Below, one piece after another: positions 10,200 to 23,900 of a stretch of 64,000 nt of DNA. Within the stretch, counting starts at the first letter, position 1; each line of letters opens with the position of its first letter. The stretch is from Erigeron canadensis (taxonomy: Eukaryota; Streptophyta; Magnoliopsida; Asterales; Asteraceae). Under the pieces are notes generated by a model. It ran no database searches. It was not told the origin of the DNA and saw only the letters and a list, made by a program, of their open reading frames with translations. The position numbers and the translations under genes are program-made. The stretch lies in NCBI RefSeq assembly GCF_010389155.1, contig NC_057765.1:28832980-28896979 (forward strand). Reading direction: 5' to 3'.

Positions 10200-13100
10200 C
10201 TATGAAGATCCTTTATGAATCTTCCTATTGTGATCAATGAAGTTAGGCCTTGTTAGCTGTCTTTCCGCAAATGATGGGTGATTTGAAAGCATCCAAACTA
10301 CTTCAGACATGTTCGGTCTCTTAGAAACCGTTACCTGAGTGCATAGCAAAGCAATCTCAGTGATCTCCATTACCTGTTTATCTTCATATTGATTTGAATC
10401 CATTGTCTCATCAACCAAGTTCATATATTCTTTATACTCGTACAAGTCCCATGCCTGCGATCAATTGTAGAATTGTTAATTTTTTTTAAGAGCTCAAAGT
10501 AATTAATACTTGAAACAGAGGCTGTTCATGTTCACTTAGGAAAACATATTAGTTTTGCATCTTACATGTTCTAAAAGGCCATCGGTGGACAGCCCATTAA
10601 ATTTCGAATCAGTACACCTTCGACCACTAATGATTTCAAGAATTACAACACCAAAGCTGAAAGTGTCGACTTTATCTGATAAAGCGCCATAAAGTGCATA
10701 TTCTGGCGCTGTGTAGCCCCTGATATAGAACAATATCTAATTAGATGGAATATGAGGAATGACAGTCAGTTATATTGTAAGTTTTAACTTACAATGTCCC
10801 AGCAAACTTTGTGGTAACATGACTTTGATCAGCCGCTTGAAACCTTGCCATCCCAAAATCTGCAATTTTGGGTTGAAAATCATCATCAAGGAGAATGTTG
10901 CTTGACTTTATATCTCTATGAATGATCTTCACATGTAATTCTTCATGTAGATGAGCGAGACCCTTAGCTATCCCCAAGATAATGTCATATCGTTGTTTCC
11001 AGTTCAGGGTACCCCTTTTGGCACCTATAATGATCAAACATGTTTTGAATTTAAGGTTTTCTTTCCGAGAAATGATACACATTTATGCCAAACTCATAGG
11101 CCTAAAACCTTTCTAATCCATACATTACATGACATAGGTCCTATCTAATATCTTTTGCACCATCTCTGGTTTTAATCTTAATGGGTGGATCTTTTTATTA
11201 GGTCTATCCTTAGGCACACCAAATTAGTCAAGTTTATCATCTTTCGCAAATCCAAATTGAAATGTTAAGAAGCAATACCCCATAAGAACGAGTCGAGACT
11301 TCCATTTGGCATATATTCCAGGACAAGTAAAAGATTAGATTCTCCACTGGACCATCCTAATAGACGGAGAAGATTTCGATGATGAATGTTACTTATAAGT
11401 AAGATTTCATTTTCGAATTCTACTTTTGCACCAGCAAATCCAACTTTAAGCTTCTTCACTGCCACAACTTTCTTATCATCAAGAGTTGCCTAGAATGATG
11501 ACAATTTCTATTAGTCATAGGACTCATTCTACTTACCAAGTAGTTACTTGACTTACTGCACTACATATGAGGTGTAATAATCCATTTATATTGCCAGTAC
11601 CAAGGATCAGTTTTTTAAAGACTAGTTCATACAATCATACTTTCTGTAATCTGTATATATATATATATATATATATAGCTCAATCTTATTACCTTGAATA
11701 CCTCCCCATAACCACCTTTCCCTATAATCTTCTCTTTGCTGAAGTTATTGGTAGCCGTCTGCAGATGTTTGTAATTGTAATTAACTGCTGCCCCCTTTAG
11801 ATCTAGATCTGGCACATCTAGGTTATCATATCGTCCACAAAGACAAAATAGATGTCATAAACATCATGATGTTTAACTAGTACAGCAAATTAGAACTAAA
11901 CCTTTTAAGAGGACCATATATTATTTATATATATCTTGTGTTTACCTTGTTGGCTTCTGCCTGTCATTCTTAACCTGCAACGCCATAGCAAAAATGCAAT
12001 CACAAGCAACAAAAAGCTTAAACCTCCAATGACTCCCAAAATTATGGATCTCTTCTTAGTTGAATGTCCTATTAAGCAAAGAAAGGCAAAACACTCATGG
12101 ATATACAAATATACTATAACTATATAACTACACAAGAGGCAAACCAAAGGGGTAAAACACCATTGGTAGCGCCACCAAGTGACCACATAGACCTACAAAT
12201 GAAGGCGATATCTTATGCTCCATGTGTGAGGATAGTGATTCACAGGGCATGAGTTCTCTATGTGGTGTGCGTTCTGCGTACCAAGACGTTACATGAGACC
12301 ATAGGGCCACTTGCCCCCCGCCCCGAACCCCCAACACCTTTTTCCAACTACACAATAGGTCGTGCTGATTGATATGTTGTTACGTCCACGCACATGTGAG
12401 ATAAGTAATTGGAAAACGTATGAAAACTTAAGCAAAGTTGAAAACCATAAAGTTACCTTTTTACATGTGAGCTTATGAAATAACATGTGTTTGAACAAGT
12501 TTCCAACTCCTTATTTGTTTTCCTTTGAATTTATATCACTTTTCACACATGAATGGACTTCATTACATCTGTATAGGTACATAAATTTGTAGTTTTTGGT
12601 GGCTGGTAATTCAGTATTAGCTAGATACTACCACTAACGGAAAAAGTAAAGATGGAAAAAGTAAAGATCTAAAAGAGCAGATGTCTCACCATTCCAAAGA
12701 AGAGATGTAAGATCCATTGTCTGGTTTTGTCGAAAGAATGGAGTGCTGGAATATCTCATGAAGCATCCATTGTCCATACCTCGGCCAGAAATAGTAGGAA
12801 GACAATCATGTAGAGCACTAGATATCGACTTTAAGCATTCTAAACACACACTCTGGCTTATGTTTAGATTACATTGGGCAATTGCATACACAGTTGCATT
12901 ACCATCAGCTATTTGCCTGGTAGAAACTGCATAGAAATTTGGCGTTCTAGGTGCAACAATTTGCAGGTCTAGTAATAACTTTTCGGCTGCTGTTTGAAAC
13001 TCTGTTGGCTGGAGAGATGTTACACTGTCACATAATGCCACACTAGCCCGATCACTAGCCTCGGGGATAAAGTTATAACTTTCATACCTATATCAAATTG

Positions 13101-14153
13101 AATTATTGAAACAACCTTAATTAGGATGAACATTTCCTATTAGAGGTCAATCACTCATGACCGGTTCAAAGGAAGCCCGGGGTTTACTTGAACACATGAT
13201 CTTTTTCGTCTAGTCTTGATAAAAGGTTCTACTCAAAAGTTTGATAAAATGCATCAAGTCCAACTAATATGTGTCACCAATATTATTGAATTAGTCAAAT
13301 TAGATCATTACTTTACTAAAACATTGTGTAACTTGTTACATTCATATCAAACTTCTTCTCTCCATGATCTAAACCCACTTCATTTATAAGAAGTTGACTT
13401 GTTTCGTACAATTATTGGAAACGATTCAATCATATCATAAGATCGAATGATTGAACCAATGAAACAGCAAAATGGGCCGGTTTGATGTGTTGCCGGATTC
13501 TCAAAATATTGATGTCTAAATAGCAATATGATCATATGAAGTAACTTCAGTAACCAATTAAGCTAAAGGTTATATGTAAACAATAACAGTATCCAATCCC
13601 GCAAAAGTCAGGGTACGGGGAGGTAAAATGTAGACGGTCATACCTCTACCCGAGGGTAAACAGAATGCTTTCAGCAAGACCTTCAGCTACTATGGTTACA
13701 TATGTTAAACAAGAAGAAACAACTAAGTTACACTGTATAAATAGATATGTACCTGACATCGCAGTCGTTGTAAATAACATGTCCAACATAGCCAGACCCA
13801 CATGTTTTTAACTGACCAACACCATAGTCAAAACAATCCAGACATTCTGGAACAGAGAGATATCCCCTGCACCAAGCAACGCCCCACACGGCATCACCAT
13901 TTGGCATATGTGCTTCAGCGTTACCGCCGCTTCTGGTCAACTGCAAACGCAGTTCAGTAAGGGTGGCATTAAGGTTGGTCAAATAAGACCCTTCATTCGT
14001 ATAGTAATATCTACTACATTGAAGTGTCATCACAGTGCTATTCCTATCATTAGGCTGTGACAGTGCTATTCCTATCATTAAGATTATTAGCACAATTACG
14101 AACAGGGTGGTTGTAATTAGCCGTGACAACTGAAGATTTTCAACTTGCTTCAT
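10200..14153 (-). CDS. Cysteine-rich receptor-like protein kinase (CRK, two DUF26 domains)
   Basis: Eight exons: 13753-14153, 12690-13087, 11946-12068, 11693-11817, 11279-11489, 10793-11024, 10566-10719, 10200-10454 (1,899 nt, 632 aa). The start is the Met at 14151-14153, which opens a good signal peptide ([17 protein letters not shown]); an upstream in-frame Met at 14,255 gives a less likely leader. Exons 1 and 2 each hold one DUF26 domain with the C-X8-C-X2-C motif ([26 protein letters not shown]). A transmembrane segment follows in exon 3 ([20 protein letters not shown]). The kinase has [34 protein letters not shown] and APEYALYG, so all catalytic motifs are present. CRKs sit in the plasma membrane and act in immune, redox and stress signalling; the extracellular ligand is usually unknown. 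The split DUF26 exons resemble the CRK2/CRK42-like basal subgroup (inference). Intron 1 holds a SINE-like piece and intron 4 a (TA)n run. Confidence 0.9.
11655..11679. repeat. (TA)n microsatellite in a CRK intron
   Basis: About twelve TA dinucleotides close to the 5' splice site of exon 4 (exon ends at 11,693). Confidence 0.9.
13560..13695 (+). mobile_element. SINE fragment (Au-like) in CRK intron 1
   Basis: The stretch with TCAGGGTACGGGGAGGTAAA, ATGTAGACGGTCATACCTCTACC and a later GCTTTCAGCAAGACC resembles the conserved body of Au-type plant SINEs and is comparable with the copy at 22,015-22,250. Family assignment is from memory of the consensus shape. Confidence 0.5.
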
Positions 14154-17100
14154 TGTTTTTTGTATTGCTTTGCTAAAGATTAAGCAAGAAGAAAGAAAAG
14201 AAAGGAAAAAAAAAGTGTATATATATATGTATGTCATAGGAAACAAATAATTCAATTCCTTTTCTACTAATTAAGAAAATATTAATGAGTGGCCAGCTAG
14301 TTATTGACTTGACCTGTCATATTCATAGTTGTGAATGTGAAAATGTACCTAACACTAACAGTAGCATTATTATTATTAAAGATATTTATATAATAAAAGC
14401 TATATTGAAAAAATAACTGTCTAAAAACATCACTTTCTGATGTTGAATAATATAAAAACTATGTTGGGTATATTTAATCTTAATGGTTAATGTTTATTTG
14501 GTTTTATTTAACGGTATTTTAGTTTCAATATTATTAAGTAGACTTGGTATTTAGTTTGACCGGTTATTAAAGTTAAAAAAAATGTTGAGGTATGACAATT
14601 TATACGAGTACTTTTTTTTATTGGTTGAATAAAAGTGTAGTAAACTATCATCTTCTCATATCTCAACACACAAACTTTTAAAAATCTTAAAATCACATAA
14701 GGTTCAAACTCTATAAATTATGTCACTTTCATTTGAAATTGCTTTTCCAACACGGCATCATTCGAGGACCACAAAATTTCAAAACCTGAATGACTTCCTT
14801 TGCCACATATATTTGACATGAAGCGAATTGGTTGACATAATTGACTAGCCTAATACCGAGCGAAAGTAATGAAATAATTTGTAACGTTTTCTCGAGTTTT
14901 TGGATTTTGATAATTTTAACATCTTTGGTTTTGTATGATGATTTTCTATTTTTTGTGATTTTTGATTATTATTATTATTGACATCTAGTGTGTTTAGCAA
15001 TTATCAATGTAATTGGCACTAGCGATAGAAATATAACAATATACAAACAATACACCAGATATCATAAACATATGTGTAATAAACAATAGGAAAACTTTGT
15101 TAAATGTATAAATTGGGAAAATAGGTTCAGTTGGGGTGTGGGGTATGGCCTAAAAAATAAGTTCTTTCATTCCATTTGAATAAAGGTATAGACACTATGA
15201 GTTCATAAATTTTTGGATAAAGTATCTATTATATAATGTAATTCTAAAATTATGAACTTATTAAGTTATTATGCATATATAATTTCTTGTTATAAAGTTA
15301 GTTATCATTTATAAAAAAAAGGTTATTTATATAATTGAATTTGGTAAGAGTTAGAGACATTTTTTTCTTAACTCGATAAAGGTGTTTGAATTCTTATGAC
15401 TGTCACTTATAACAAAAGATAATATGTCTGATTTTCTAGTGAAAATGATTATTTTATTAACAACTAGAATGATTCTGATATACTAACATCACTACATCTC
15501 TTCTATAGGTCTTTATGGAAATACAATGTGGAACAAAGTCATTTTCCATTACAAATAACAATCACAAGAATTAATACCATATCACATCGAATAAGATAAG
15601 TTTAACAACAGTTATCAAGACTATAACATTTTGAGTGTCTTAGGTCTTTATAAGTCTAGACGTGTTTTGTATGTGATCAGTTTGTGGTGCTTAGATTTCA
15701 ACATATGTGAGATTTTGAGAGAAAAAAAAAAAAGTAAAAGGATACAGAGGTCATTAAGAGATTAAAGAATAATGGAGATTTAATTTGACACTAACCTAGA
15801 ATTTGTTTGCAACCGGAAATAAAGTGGAGACCAAAGGATAAACGACTTCCTCGGCACATCTTAAAACATTTTCCCGCAATAACTACAGAAGTGCAGAAAA
15901 TATACGGTCATGACTGTTACATGTTAAATATATCATATGTAGTAGTTGTGATAGTTCAGGGGGGTCTTTGGTAAACATTGATAGTTGGAGGGTTGTAGTT
16001 GTATAGAATGGAAGATAGGTTGTTATGTCGGTTATTAGCTAGATATAAGGCGGTGTACGTGATATTCAATAATAATCCGATCATATTTTGTGTGTTAATC
16101 ACATTTCTTCTCCTCTATAAATTCTCTCTGTATCAATGACTCATGAGCAGAAGTCTTCTGTGCTAAATAGCCAAGTTTCATGTGCCAAATAGTCAAGCAA
16201 TTATCATGTAACGTTATACTTGTGTATTATCATTTTTATGAACTTTTAGTATTTAATAGTATTAAAATGTGATTTTAGTTCATCAAGATAGTTCATGATG
16301 AAAATTAAGCAAAAATGATATAAAAAGACTTGACATGAGTCGGATTAAAACTAAAACGACTCGAGCATAAACCTGTAAAAATTCAAAAATATGCAATTTA
16401 TTACTCACAAAACTTAAAATAAATTAAATTCCAACTAAAAACTAGCTAATAATCCCGGGTTTAACCCGGACAGTAACTAAAATTTTAAAATAAAAAAAGT
16501 TAAAAAAATATATGTAGTTTTTGTAAATTGATATATCATAACTTGGTTTGGATATATTATGTTGGCTAATATAATATATATGTATGAATATTTATTGCAT
16601 TAACAATACATAAAAAAGAAATTCACAATCAAAAAGTAAAAATTTAAAATAAACATTTAGTAAGGTAGCTATTTATCTTTAAATATATTACAATGTTTAA
16701 TGTGACATATGACATCATAAATAAAATAAAACATTTTTGAAGAAAAATATAGACTTGTCAGTTGCTACATAATACTTTTTTTTTAAATAGTTTTAGAAGA
16801 CAATTCTTCTTTATTATATATAAAGATGAAGATTTTGGGTTTTGCTAAACGAAGCTCTAAAGTCTTTCGTTAAGATACATTAAGTAGTTGTACACTTACA
16901 ATAAAAGTTAGAGGTGGGCTTTTGATATGAAACGTACAAATTATTTAGTATGAGTACTACAGTATATATCTATAAACCATTATAAAGGGTATTGGGATTA
17001 AGTTTTAAACATTTTTTTTTATTCCCATACTACCCTCCTTAATTACATTATATTTTACATCCTCTTTTCTAAATGTCAAAATTATCCCTATCAAAATTTA

Positions 17101-17679
17101 AACCCACAAAAAGAAAACATATCAATTTTTCCAGCCGATCTTCCTATCGTAATCCTTACCATCAATTCATCACCTTCAACAACTAAATCACAACCTCTCT
17201 CTCTCCGGATTCATCGCCCCAACCACCGCCGCCGAATTTCTCACCATCAACAAGGGTTTTTCTAATATTAACAGCCGCCTTCTAGCCGCTGTAACGCGCA
17301 GACACCAGACTAGTATTATCAAAAATGATATTTATCCTCGTAATAAATAAGCTGATAATCTTCTTAAAGATAAGTAATTTATTGGTTTTTTTTTTTTTTT
17401 TTTTTTTTTTTGAAAAACTGCTCGGCAAAAAACTGATAATTTCTTAAGATAAATATAATTTATTCGTTCTTTTCTAATCTTATTTTTTGATTTTATCGAT
17501 TTATTTTTTAGGTCGTCTCGACTTCACTCGTCTTCTTTTCTCTGTCCCAAATTTTACTTTTTTACAATATTTTTTTTTACTTTCTCAAAGTCTTGAAATG
17601 CAACTTTGCTAGAGTGAGAAAAAAAAAAAAAAAAGTGAGAAACAAAGAAGTGTGTTTTTATGTAAGATAAACAACAAAA
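14154..17679. other. Intergenic region between divergent CRK and DUF1068 genes
   Basis: AT-rich, with no open frame I can support. It should hold the CRK promoter (near 14,154-14,300) and the DUF1068 promoter/5' UTR (near 17,400-17,679). It contains a Helitron-type 3' end at about 16,442-16,469 and a long T run at 17,383-17,411. The rest shows nothing I recognise. Confidence 0.5.
16442..16469 (-). mobile_element. Helitron-like 3' terminus
   Basis: Perfect hairpin CCGGGTTTAACCCGG (7-bp stem, 1-nt loop, 16455-16469). On the minus strand it is followed by ATTATTAG, then CTAG and T. Hairpin plus CTAG|T fits a Helitron 3' end; the 5' end (to the right) was not located. Confidence 0.5.
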
Positions 17680-19644
17680 ATGGCACTAAATAATAGTAAT
17701 GGATCTTGCAATCCATCAATGGTAAAAATCATAATTGCATTTTTAGGAATTTCTTTAATAGGTTATTTAGTGGGCCCACCTTTATACTGGCATCTTCTTG
17801 AAGGTTTAGCCGCCGTTCGCCGGACTTCATCCGCCGTATCTTGTCCACCGTGTAACTGTCATTGTGATTCCTCGCCTGCCCTCTCTTTTACTCCAGGTGG
17901 GTAACTTTCAAAGGTTAAAATTTTTTATTTTTACTGATTAAGGATTGATTTTACTATCTGGGTATTAGTTATTATGCCTTTATTTGTTATGAAGATTTGG
18001 AATATTGATTTTATGTTATTTTTCTTTGTGATTTTAGGACATTTTTAAGTAATTTGATCTTAATATTTATATGGTAAAACTGTAAAAGTTTTATTTTTTA
18101 TTTCATTTGGTATTGAATTTAGCATCTGGGTATCACTGACTAGACCTTCATATGGTTAAATTTGTTGTCACAATTTGGAATCTTGATCTGATTCTCACAG
18201 GGTAAAACTGTAAATTTTCAGTGTTTACTGATTTTCTGTTGATTTTATTATCTAGGTATTACTAATTAGACCTTCACATGGTTAAATTTGTTATCAAGGT
18301 TAGAAATTGTTTTAACTGTGATTTGGAGACATTATTAACTAATTTGATGTCACAACCGTTTTCGGTATTTATTTTAGGATTTCAGTATGGTTAACACGTA
18401 GAGAAGTGTTGTACGTAAAAACGACTGTTTTTAAAAAGTAATAATTAACCACCATGTACAATAGTCTTTTAGCATATGGTTAGCTAAATCCTTGATTTTA
18501 ACATCTGGATATCACTAAGTAGACCTTTATATGCTTTAATTTGTTATAACATTAGGAATGTTGATTTGATTGTTATATACTAGCCACAGTGACATCTAGT
18601 TTGATTTTCAAAACTCTTTTGAGTAAAACTGAAAGTTTTTAGTTTTTACCGATTGGGTATTTATTTTAACATTTCGGGTAGAACTAATTAGAACTCTACA
18701 TGTTTCGATTTTTATAAAGATTTGTCACCTTGTTTGGGTATCTGATATTGAGACATTGATTATACTTTTTTCATTGAATTGCATTGAAATATGAAAGATT
18801 AAACTCTTTTTTCAACTGGTTGCATATGGATAGAAAATGATGTCAAGGATATCATTTACATTCGAAATCATCAAAGCAGGTTTTCAAATATTTGTAAACA
18901 GGATATATTGGCAGTACACTCTACTTTTTTGATGTTTTAGTGTTTTAGAGAATGGTTTTAGAATAAAAATACGGATTCATTTGAATTTAATAATTATTGT
19001 TTGGATCCAATAAAACACAATGTAATGCATGAATGATTCCAACTAGTTTTGTTCATCTTCAGTTAGTTGGAACTGTTCAGGGTTGGTTTTATTAATCAAA
19101 TCTTATAAGTCTGATGGTTGCTTTATATATTTCTTGCAGGACTTGGCAACAATTCCCTTACAGGTTAGTAGTATTACGTACATAAATATAGATTCACTTT
19201 TCTATTACTTTAATTTTACCATGATTAGTCTTTAATGTTAATAAATAATTACATTTTTTTACCCATTAACTGATCTGTCTGATTATCTATGAATCAGATT
19301 GTGCAAATCATACTTCTGAAGTGAATGGAGACACAGAAAAAAACTTTGCAGTGCTACTTTCAGAGGAACTGAAACTCCGTGAAACTGAAGCTAAAGAAAG
19401 TCAGCGGCACGCTGACATGGCACTACTCGAGGCCAAAAAACTGACATCCCAATATCAAAAAGAGGCAGACAAATGTAACTCGGGTATGGAAACCTGTGAA
19501 GAAGCTCGCGAAAAAGCCGAAGCCGCTTTAGTGTCACAAAAAAAAGAAACTGCAATGTGGGAATCTAGGGCCCGCCAAAGAGGCTGGAAAGAAGTTGGTG
19601 TTACAACTCATGTGCAATCTCAGGGAGGCATCGAGACCTTTTGA
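17680..19644 (+). CDS. DUF1068 family protein (NKS1/ELMO-like Golgi scaffold)
   Basis: Three exons: 17680-17896, 19140-19163 and 19298-19644 (588 nt, 195 aa). The protein starts with a short N-terminus, a membrane segment (IIIAFLGISLIGYLVG) and the family hallmark PPLYWHLLEGLAAV. A Cys-rich stretch (CPPCNCHC) follows, then a long coiled-coil-like region with KNFAVLLSEELKLRETEA, YQKEADKCNSGMETCEEA and the C-terminal SRARQRGWKE. This order and length match the plant DUF1068 proteins of Arabidopsis. Characterised members (NKS1/ELMO family) are Golgi membrane proteins that support pectin synthesis and salt tolerance. The middle exon is only 24 nt but is needed to keep frame (GLGNNSLT). The start is the first ATG in frame before the membrane segment. 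Which Arabidopsis paralogue it matches is not decided. Confidence 0.9.
19140..19163 (+). other. 24-nt microexon of the DUF1068 gene
   Basis: Bounded by TTCTTGCAG acceptor and GTTAGT donor, phase 1 on both sides. It encodes GLGNNSLT across the junctions, a stretch conserved in the family. Confidence 0.85.
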
Positions 19645-20987
19645 TATGATCAAGTTAATTTAAACTGTCTGAAATGTTGCACCTGCATACAGATGATATA
19701 TGCTCAAAGACAAGGTTTTTAACATTAGTTTGAAACAATTCATCTAGTTCTAGTTTTTGGTATCATGTCACCACGGAAAATTTGAGGGGTGCAATTCGGG
19801 AGCTAGAGGTTAAAAAAATTGCTTGCCAGGTTTTAGAATGCTGGATACAGAGGCTGATTTGACTAGACATGTTGAAAACAAAGAGAGCAGTTTTTCATTC
19901 TCTTACTGTTCTGTTATTTTTATAATTGTTATTACAAAAGTTGTAAGCCTTCTAATTGGCATGAGTTTTTTCACTCTTTTTGCAATCCTCACAGTTCAAG
20001 CCATGGGAAGTATCCAGGTGTTTACGTGTTTGTTGGCTCCTAGATAGCGTGATTGCTTTTGTAATTGTATTGTAATTATCTCTTGTACTTTTGGTTTCTA
20101 GTGCCTTGCTAGATCCTTTTATATTTATATACTTTTATATTTATATACTTTGCCATTCTAAAAAAAAAGTTGTAAACCTTCTTCAATGTACTTACTACAG
20201 AATATCCATAAAATATAGCAACAATGATTATAGAGAAATTTTTGTCTTGAATCATGTAATGTTTGGTTTCCTATAAACTTGCTCACTATAAAAATATCTA
20301 ATCTTATGTCCCCAAAGGATATGCAACCATGTGAATATACCATAAGCGTGTTTACTTTGGTTGGAATCATGAAGCGTATTATATCGTTAATGTTTTCACG
20401 TGTTCAAGTGTTCAGACTATATCAGACCCTTAAAACAAGACGTTGCTTATTGCCTGAACACGAGCTGTGATTGCAGGCGCAAAAGATAAGGAAATCACCT
20501 TTTTTGTGCTCCTTTGAATTTCATATTTCATAAATATTTAATGTAACAGCTCAGGTTGATCTGTTATATCAATTGTCAACTCAAGTTGATCATGGAAGTC
20601 TTTTGACCTGTTTATCTTGTATGTTTTTGAACTTATTGAAACAAAATCCAGGTCACTCAAATGGACAAGTTATGAGCCTAAGCTGTAACAGCTAGCCTTA
20701 CAAAGAATTTGCCACAATTCAATCGTAGATAATGACATAATATTGATGATGCGGACTTTTTCGTTCAACCAATCATTGTTACAATAGCATATGAGGTAGA
20801 AACCCTATGTTATCATTAGTTAGATAGTCGCTAATACTAGATAACCAAAAGTTAAGCACAACAGACGAACAAAAAGCTTGACTGCTAACAGACAGCACAT
20901 TCTACTGTCAGCTATGGAAGACGAATGCTAAGGTCAGGGTCAGGAGAGCCATATACACTTGGTCCATGTTAGAAAACTGACTGCCCC
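19645..20987. other. Tail-to-tail intergenic region
   Basis: Lies between the 3' ends of the DUF1068 gene (+) and CAP-H (-) and should contain both 3' UTRs. An open frame at 19,823-20,047 has no family resemblance and is probably UTR. Contains a duplicated bit of the CAP-H last exon (20,938-20,970). Confidence 0.55.
20938..20970 (-). repeat. Duplicate of a CAP-H last-exon segment
   Basis: GGTCAGGAGAGCCATATACA and the following bases match 21,032-21,066 in the final coding exon with a few changes. It lies just beyond the CAP-H stop codon. Confidence 0.7.
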
Positions 20988-23900
20988 TTATAGACTGTTG
21001 GGATCACATGGAAGAAGTATCCTGAGGTCATCCAGGTCAGGAGAGCCATGTATACTTAATCCATGTTCATTAGCCAAGTGCAGTAAGCAGATGAAACAAA
21101 GGTGTGGGGAGATGTCATCAATTGAAGCAGCAGCAGGTCTCTTCTTGTCAGTGCGGAAAGATGCCAATGTGTTCTTGAATGACAAAGTTTCTTCCTGCAA
21201 CATTTCATAACCAACAATGACTGTCTGAATCTTAAATGGGTGTCATAATGAAACTTAGCTATATATTTAGACCTCGTCAAATGAGCCAAAGATGTCAATA
21301 AAATGCATTAATTGTTTGCAAGTTAACCCGGTGCAGTTCATACTAAAATATCATCTGTTTAGAGCCTTGCCCAACACCCGACCAATTTGCAACATCTACA
21401 AATGTTATAGAACCTTTTAACTTATCCTTAATGTTGCAAGTACTAACACGTTCCTCATATAACGGTATGAGCTATTATCAAGAACAAGAAAAGCGAACTG
21501 ACATGTGCTGAGTTCTGTACTTCTTGCATGGATGACCAAAGAGTCTCTTTCAATATATGAACATCAACTTGTTTGGATCTTCTGTCATATTGGACTTCAA
21601 TCTTCTCTACCTGTGTCACATTCATGAGAACAATTTTCCAAGTCAGAAACTGTCAAATCAAAATTTGCACGTCAAAAACATTAACATTATTCTACCATCT
21701 CCATGGATCATCTAAAATAGTTGTCATAACAATGAATTCCATAACTGTATCTCATAAACCACATTACTGTAATATATCAAAATACTTTTCCCCGACTTGT
21801 TATTGTAAAAGCTTAGTGGTACACCAGTCTAGAGTTACATAAGTGATAAGTATATCAAAAACATTGTTCCTCGACTATCTTTTTGTTGCAAAAGCTTAGT
21901 GGCACACCCGTCAAGAGTTACAATGAATTCCATAACTGGATCTCATAAACCACATTAGTCATATTGTAGCATATCAAAAGCAGTTTTTCCTCAACTAACT
22001 AAAAAAAACGTAAGTAAGCACCCAATGCCGTCTTCCACAGGTTTTGGGTCCAAATACCTCGACAGGTGTATGGGGGAGGTTAAGATGTGGACAGCCTTAC
22101 CCCTACCACGACGGTGTAGAGAGACTGCTTCCAGGTTCTATCTAATATAGAAAAGGACCTCCAGCCTTGCAAGGCATGAGGATAGAACCCTTAACCTCTG
22201 TCTCCAGAGGCAAGGGTGTTAATCACTTATGTAACCTTGCTGTTTACATAAATATGCTTCTCCACTTCATGTCTACCAGGTTAAATTGAAGTTTCTATAC
22301 ACGAACCTGGCGTGGTTGAGAGACTAGTGTGCTAGAATCCTCAACATCACTATAAGCATTCCCATCATCATACTGGTCACCAACTTCACAATCATCATCC
22401 CAAGATGTGAAAGCTCCTCCGTTCGCCTCCACTTGGTGAGGTTCATCTGAATAAGACACGTAATCACAATGCTAAAGTGCAAAGATTTCTATATTCGGGA
22501 AGATAGCGATACCAATCAAAGACTTTATGCAAAATATAACACTAGTGGTGATCTGTTAGAAGAGTTCAACTCACCTGAATGTCTCCTTCCTCTCTTCCCA
22601 AAACACTACACATATTACAGGGAAGAACCATTAAGCAAACATGGGGTGATACATCTAAATCAGAGGTGGGAAAATAGGCAGAGTAGGTAGACTGGGTAAC
22701 AACCAATACGGGTGATTTTTGATACAGGTCAATATGGGTTCTGCTGTTCAGGTCAGGTTGACGGGTTGGATTGACCCAAAACACTTTATGACCAAATAAT
22801 TTAACACTTATAATAAACTTAGTATCAAAGTAGGGTTACAGGAACATAAATTATCAATAAGAATCCAACTATGAAATAAAATGATTTATAATGTCATATG
22901 AATTTATATATACTTTAGGTGGCTTTCAGCATGTGATTTTAAGCTTTTATTCTAATTATTATTTATTTTACCGTTTGACCCATTAGAGATGAATCATGCC
23001 CTGAATCAACCCTTTCTAACCATATTGGTCAAAACTTCCACCTCCAGTCTACACATCTATGTTCAGATGATGGCAACCTTACCATAACCTTTGGTAACAG
23101 AAACAATTTGACAAGGTCCTCGGGTTGGTAGTGGCAATCTTCCGGAAGTGTTGTGTTACAGGGTTCTCTGCTTGCAGGCAAAAGCAGTGACTTAAGATTT
23201 TTAGGAGGAAGGAAGGGATCACCCATGTCATCGTCCAATGCTTTCATAAATTCTATATCCACTTCAGCTTGTTTCCTATTCCTTGACTTTTTTGGGGACA
23301 TCGGTGACCCATTTTCTTTAGGAGAATCTTCGGTACCTATAGAACATATTGCACATGGCACGTCAATAAACTGAAACCTGCAACATGAGGCAAATAAAAG
23401 GGGTGTTCAAACATTTATTTTGAAATCATACAACTTTAGTGGCTCATGAGTACAAAAAAATCAGCTTCTAATGTTTAGATAGATAGATTCCATGTTTGAT
23501 GATCTGAATATGTTTCAAATAATCAAAATTTGATAAACAGTTTCATATCAGCCGCAAAAAATGGACTGATTAGTGGAAGTTAAGATACATTTACAGATTT
23601 ATCCTTTCTTCTAACTAACTTTGAGACATTCATTTATTGGAAAGTGTCACATTTTTTCTCTCAAATATATCTTGTTATGTCATTTACTAATAACAAAATT
23701 TTGTCAAATACTCAAATGTCTGATTATCGGAAAGAACATCCAAACACTATCTCCTGTGACCACTGACCAGTTTTATTGCAGCTGACTACTTGATAACACA
23801 TAATCACTTACGAAATGAAAATCACACCCCTTACGAAACACAACAAAAACTACCTTTTGCCTTCTGATACTTCCAATGGTCTGGACCTGCCCAGGCATTT

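Noticed and set aside
19823..20047. Possible membrane protein gene after the DUF1068 gene
   Set aside because: No family resemblance or splice/start support; more likely 3' UTR.
23377..23378. Nearest CAG acceptor for CAP-H exon 9
   Set aside because: It shifts the frame to an early stop; the acceptor at 23,337 keeps phase and matches the family.
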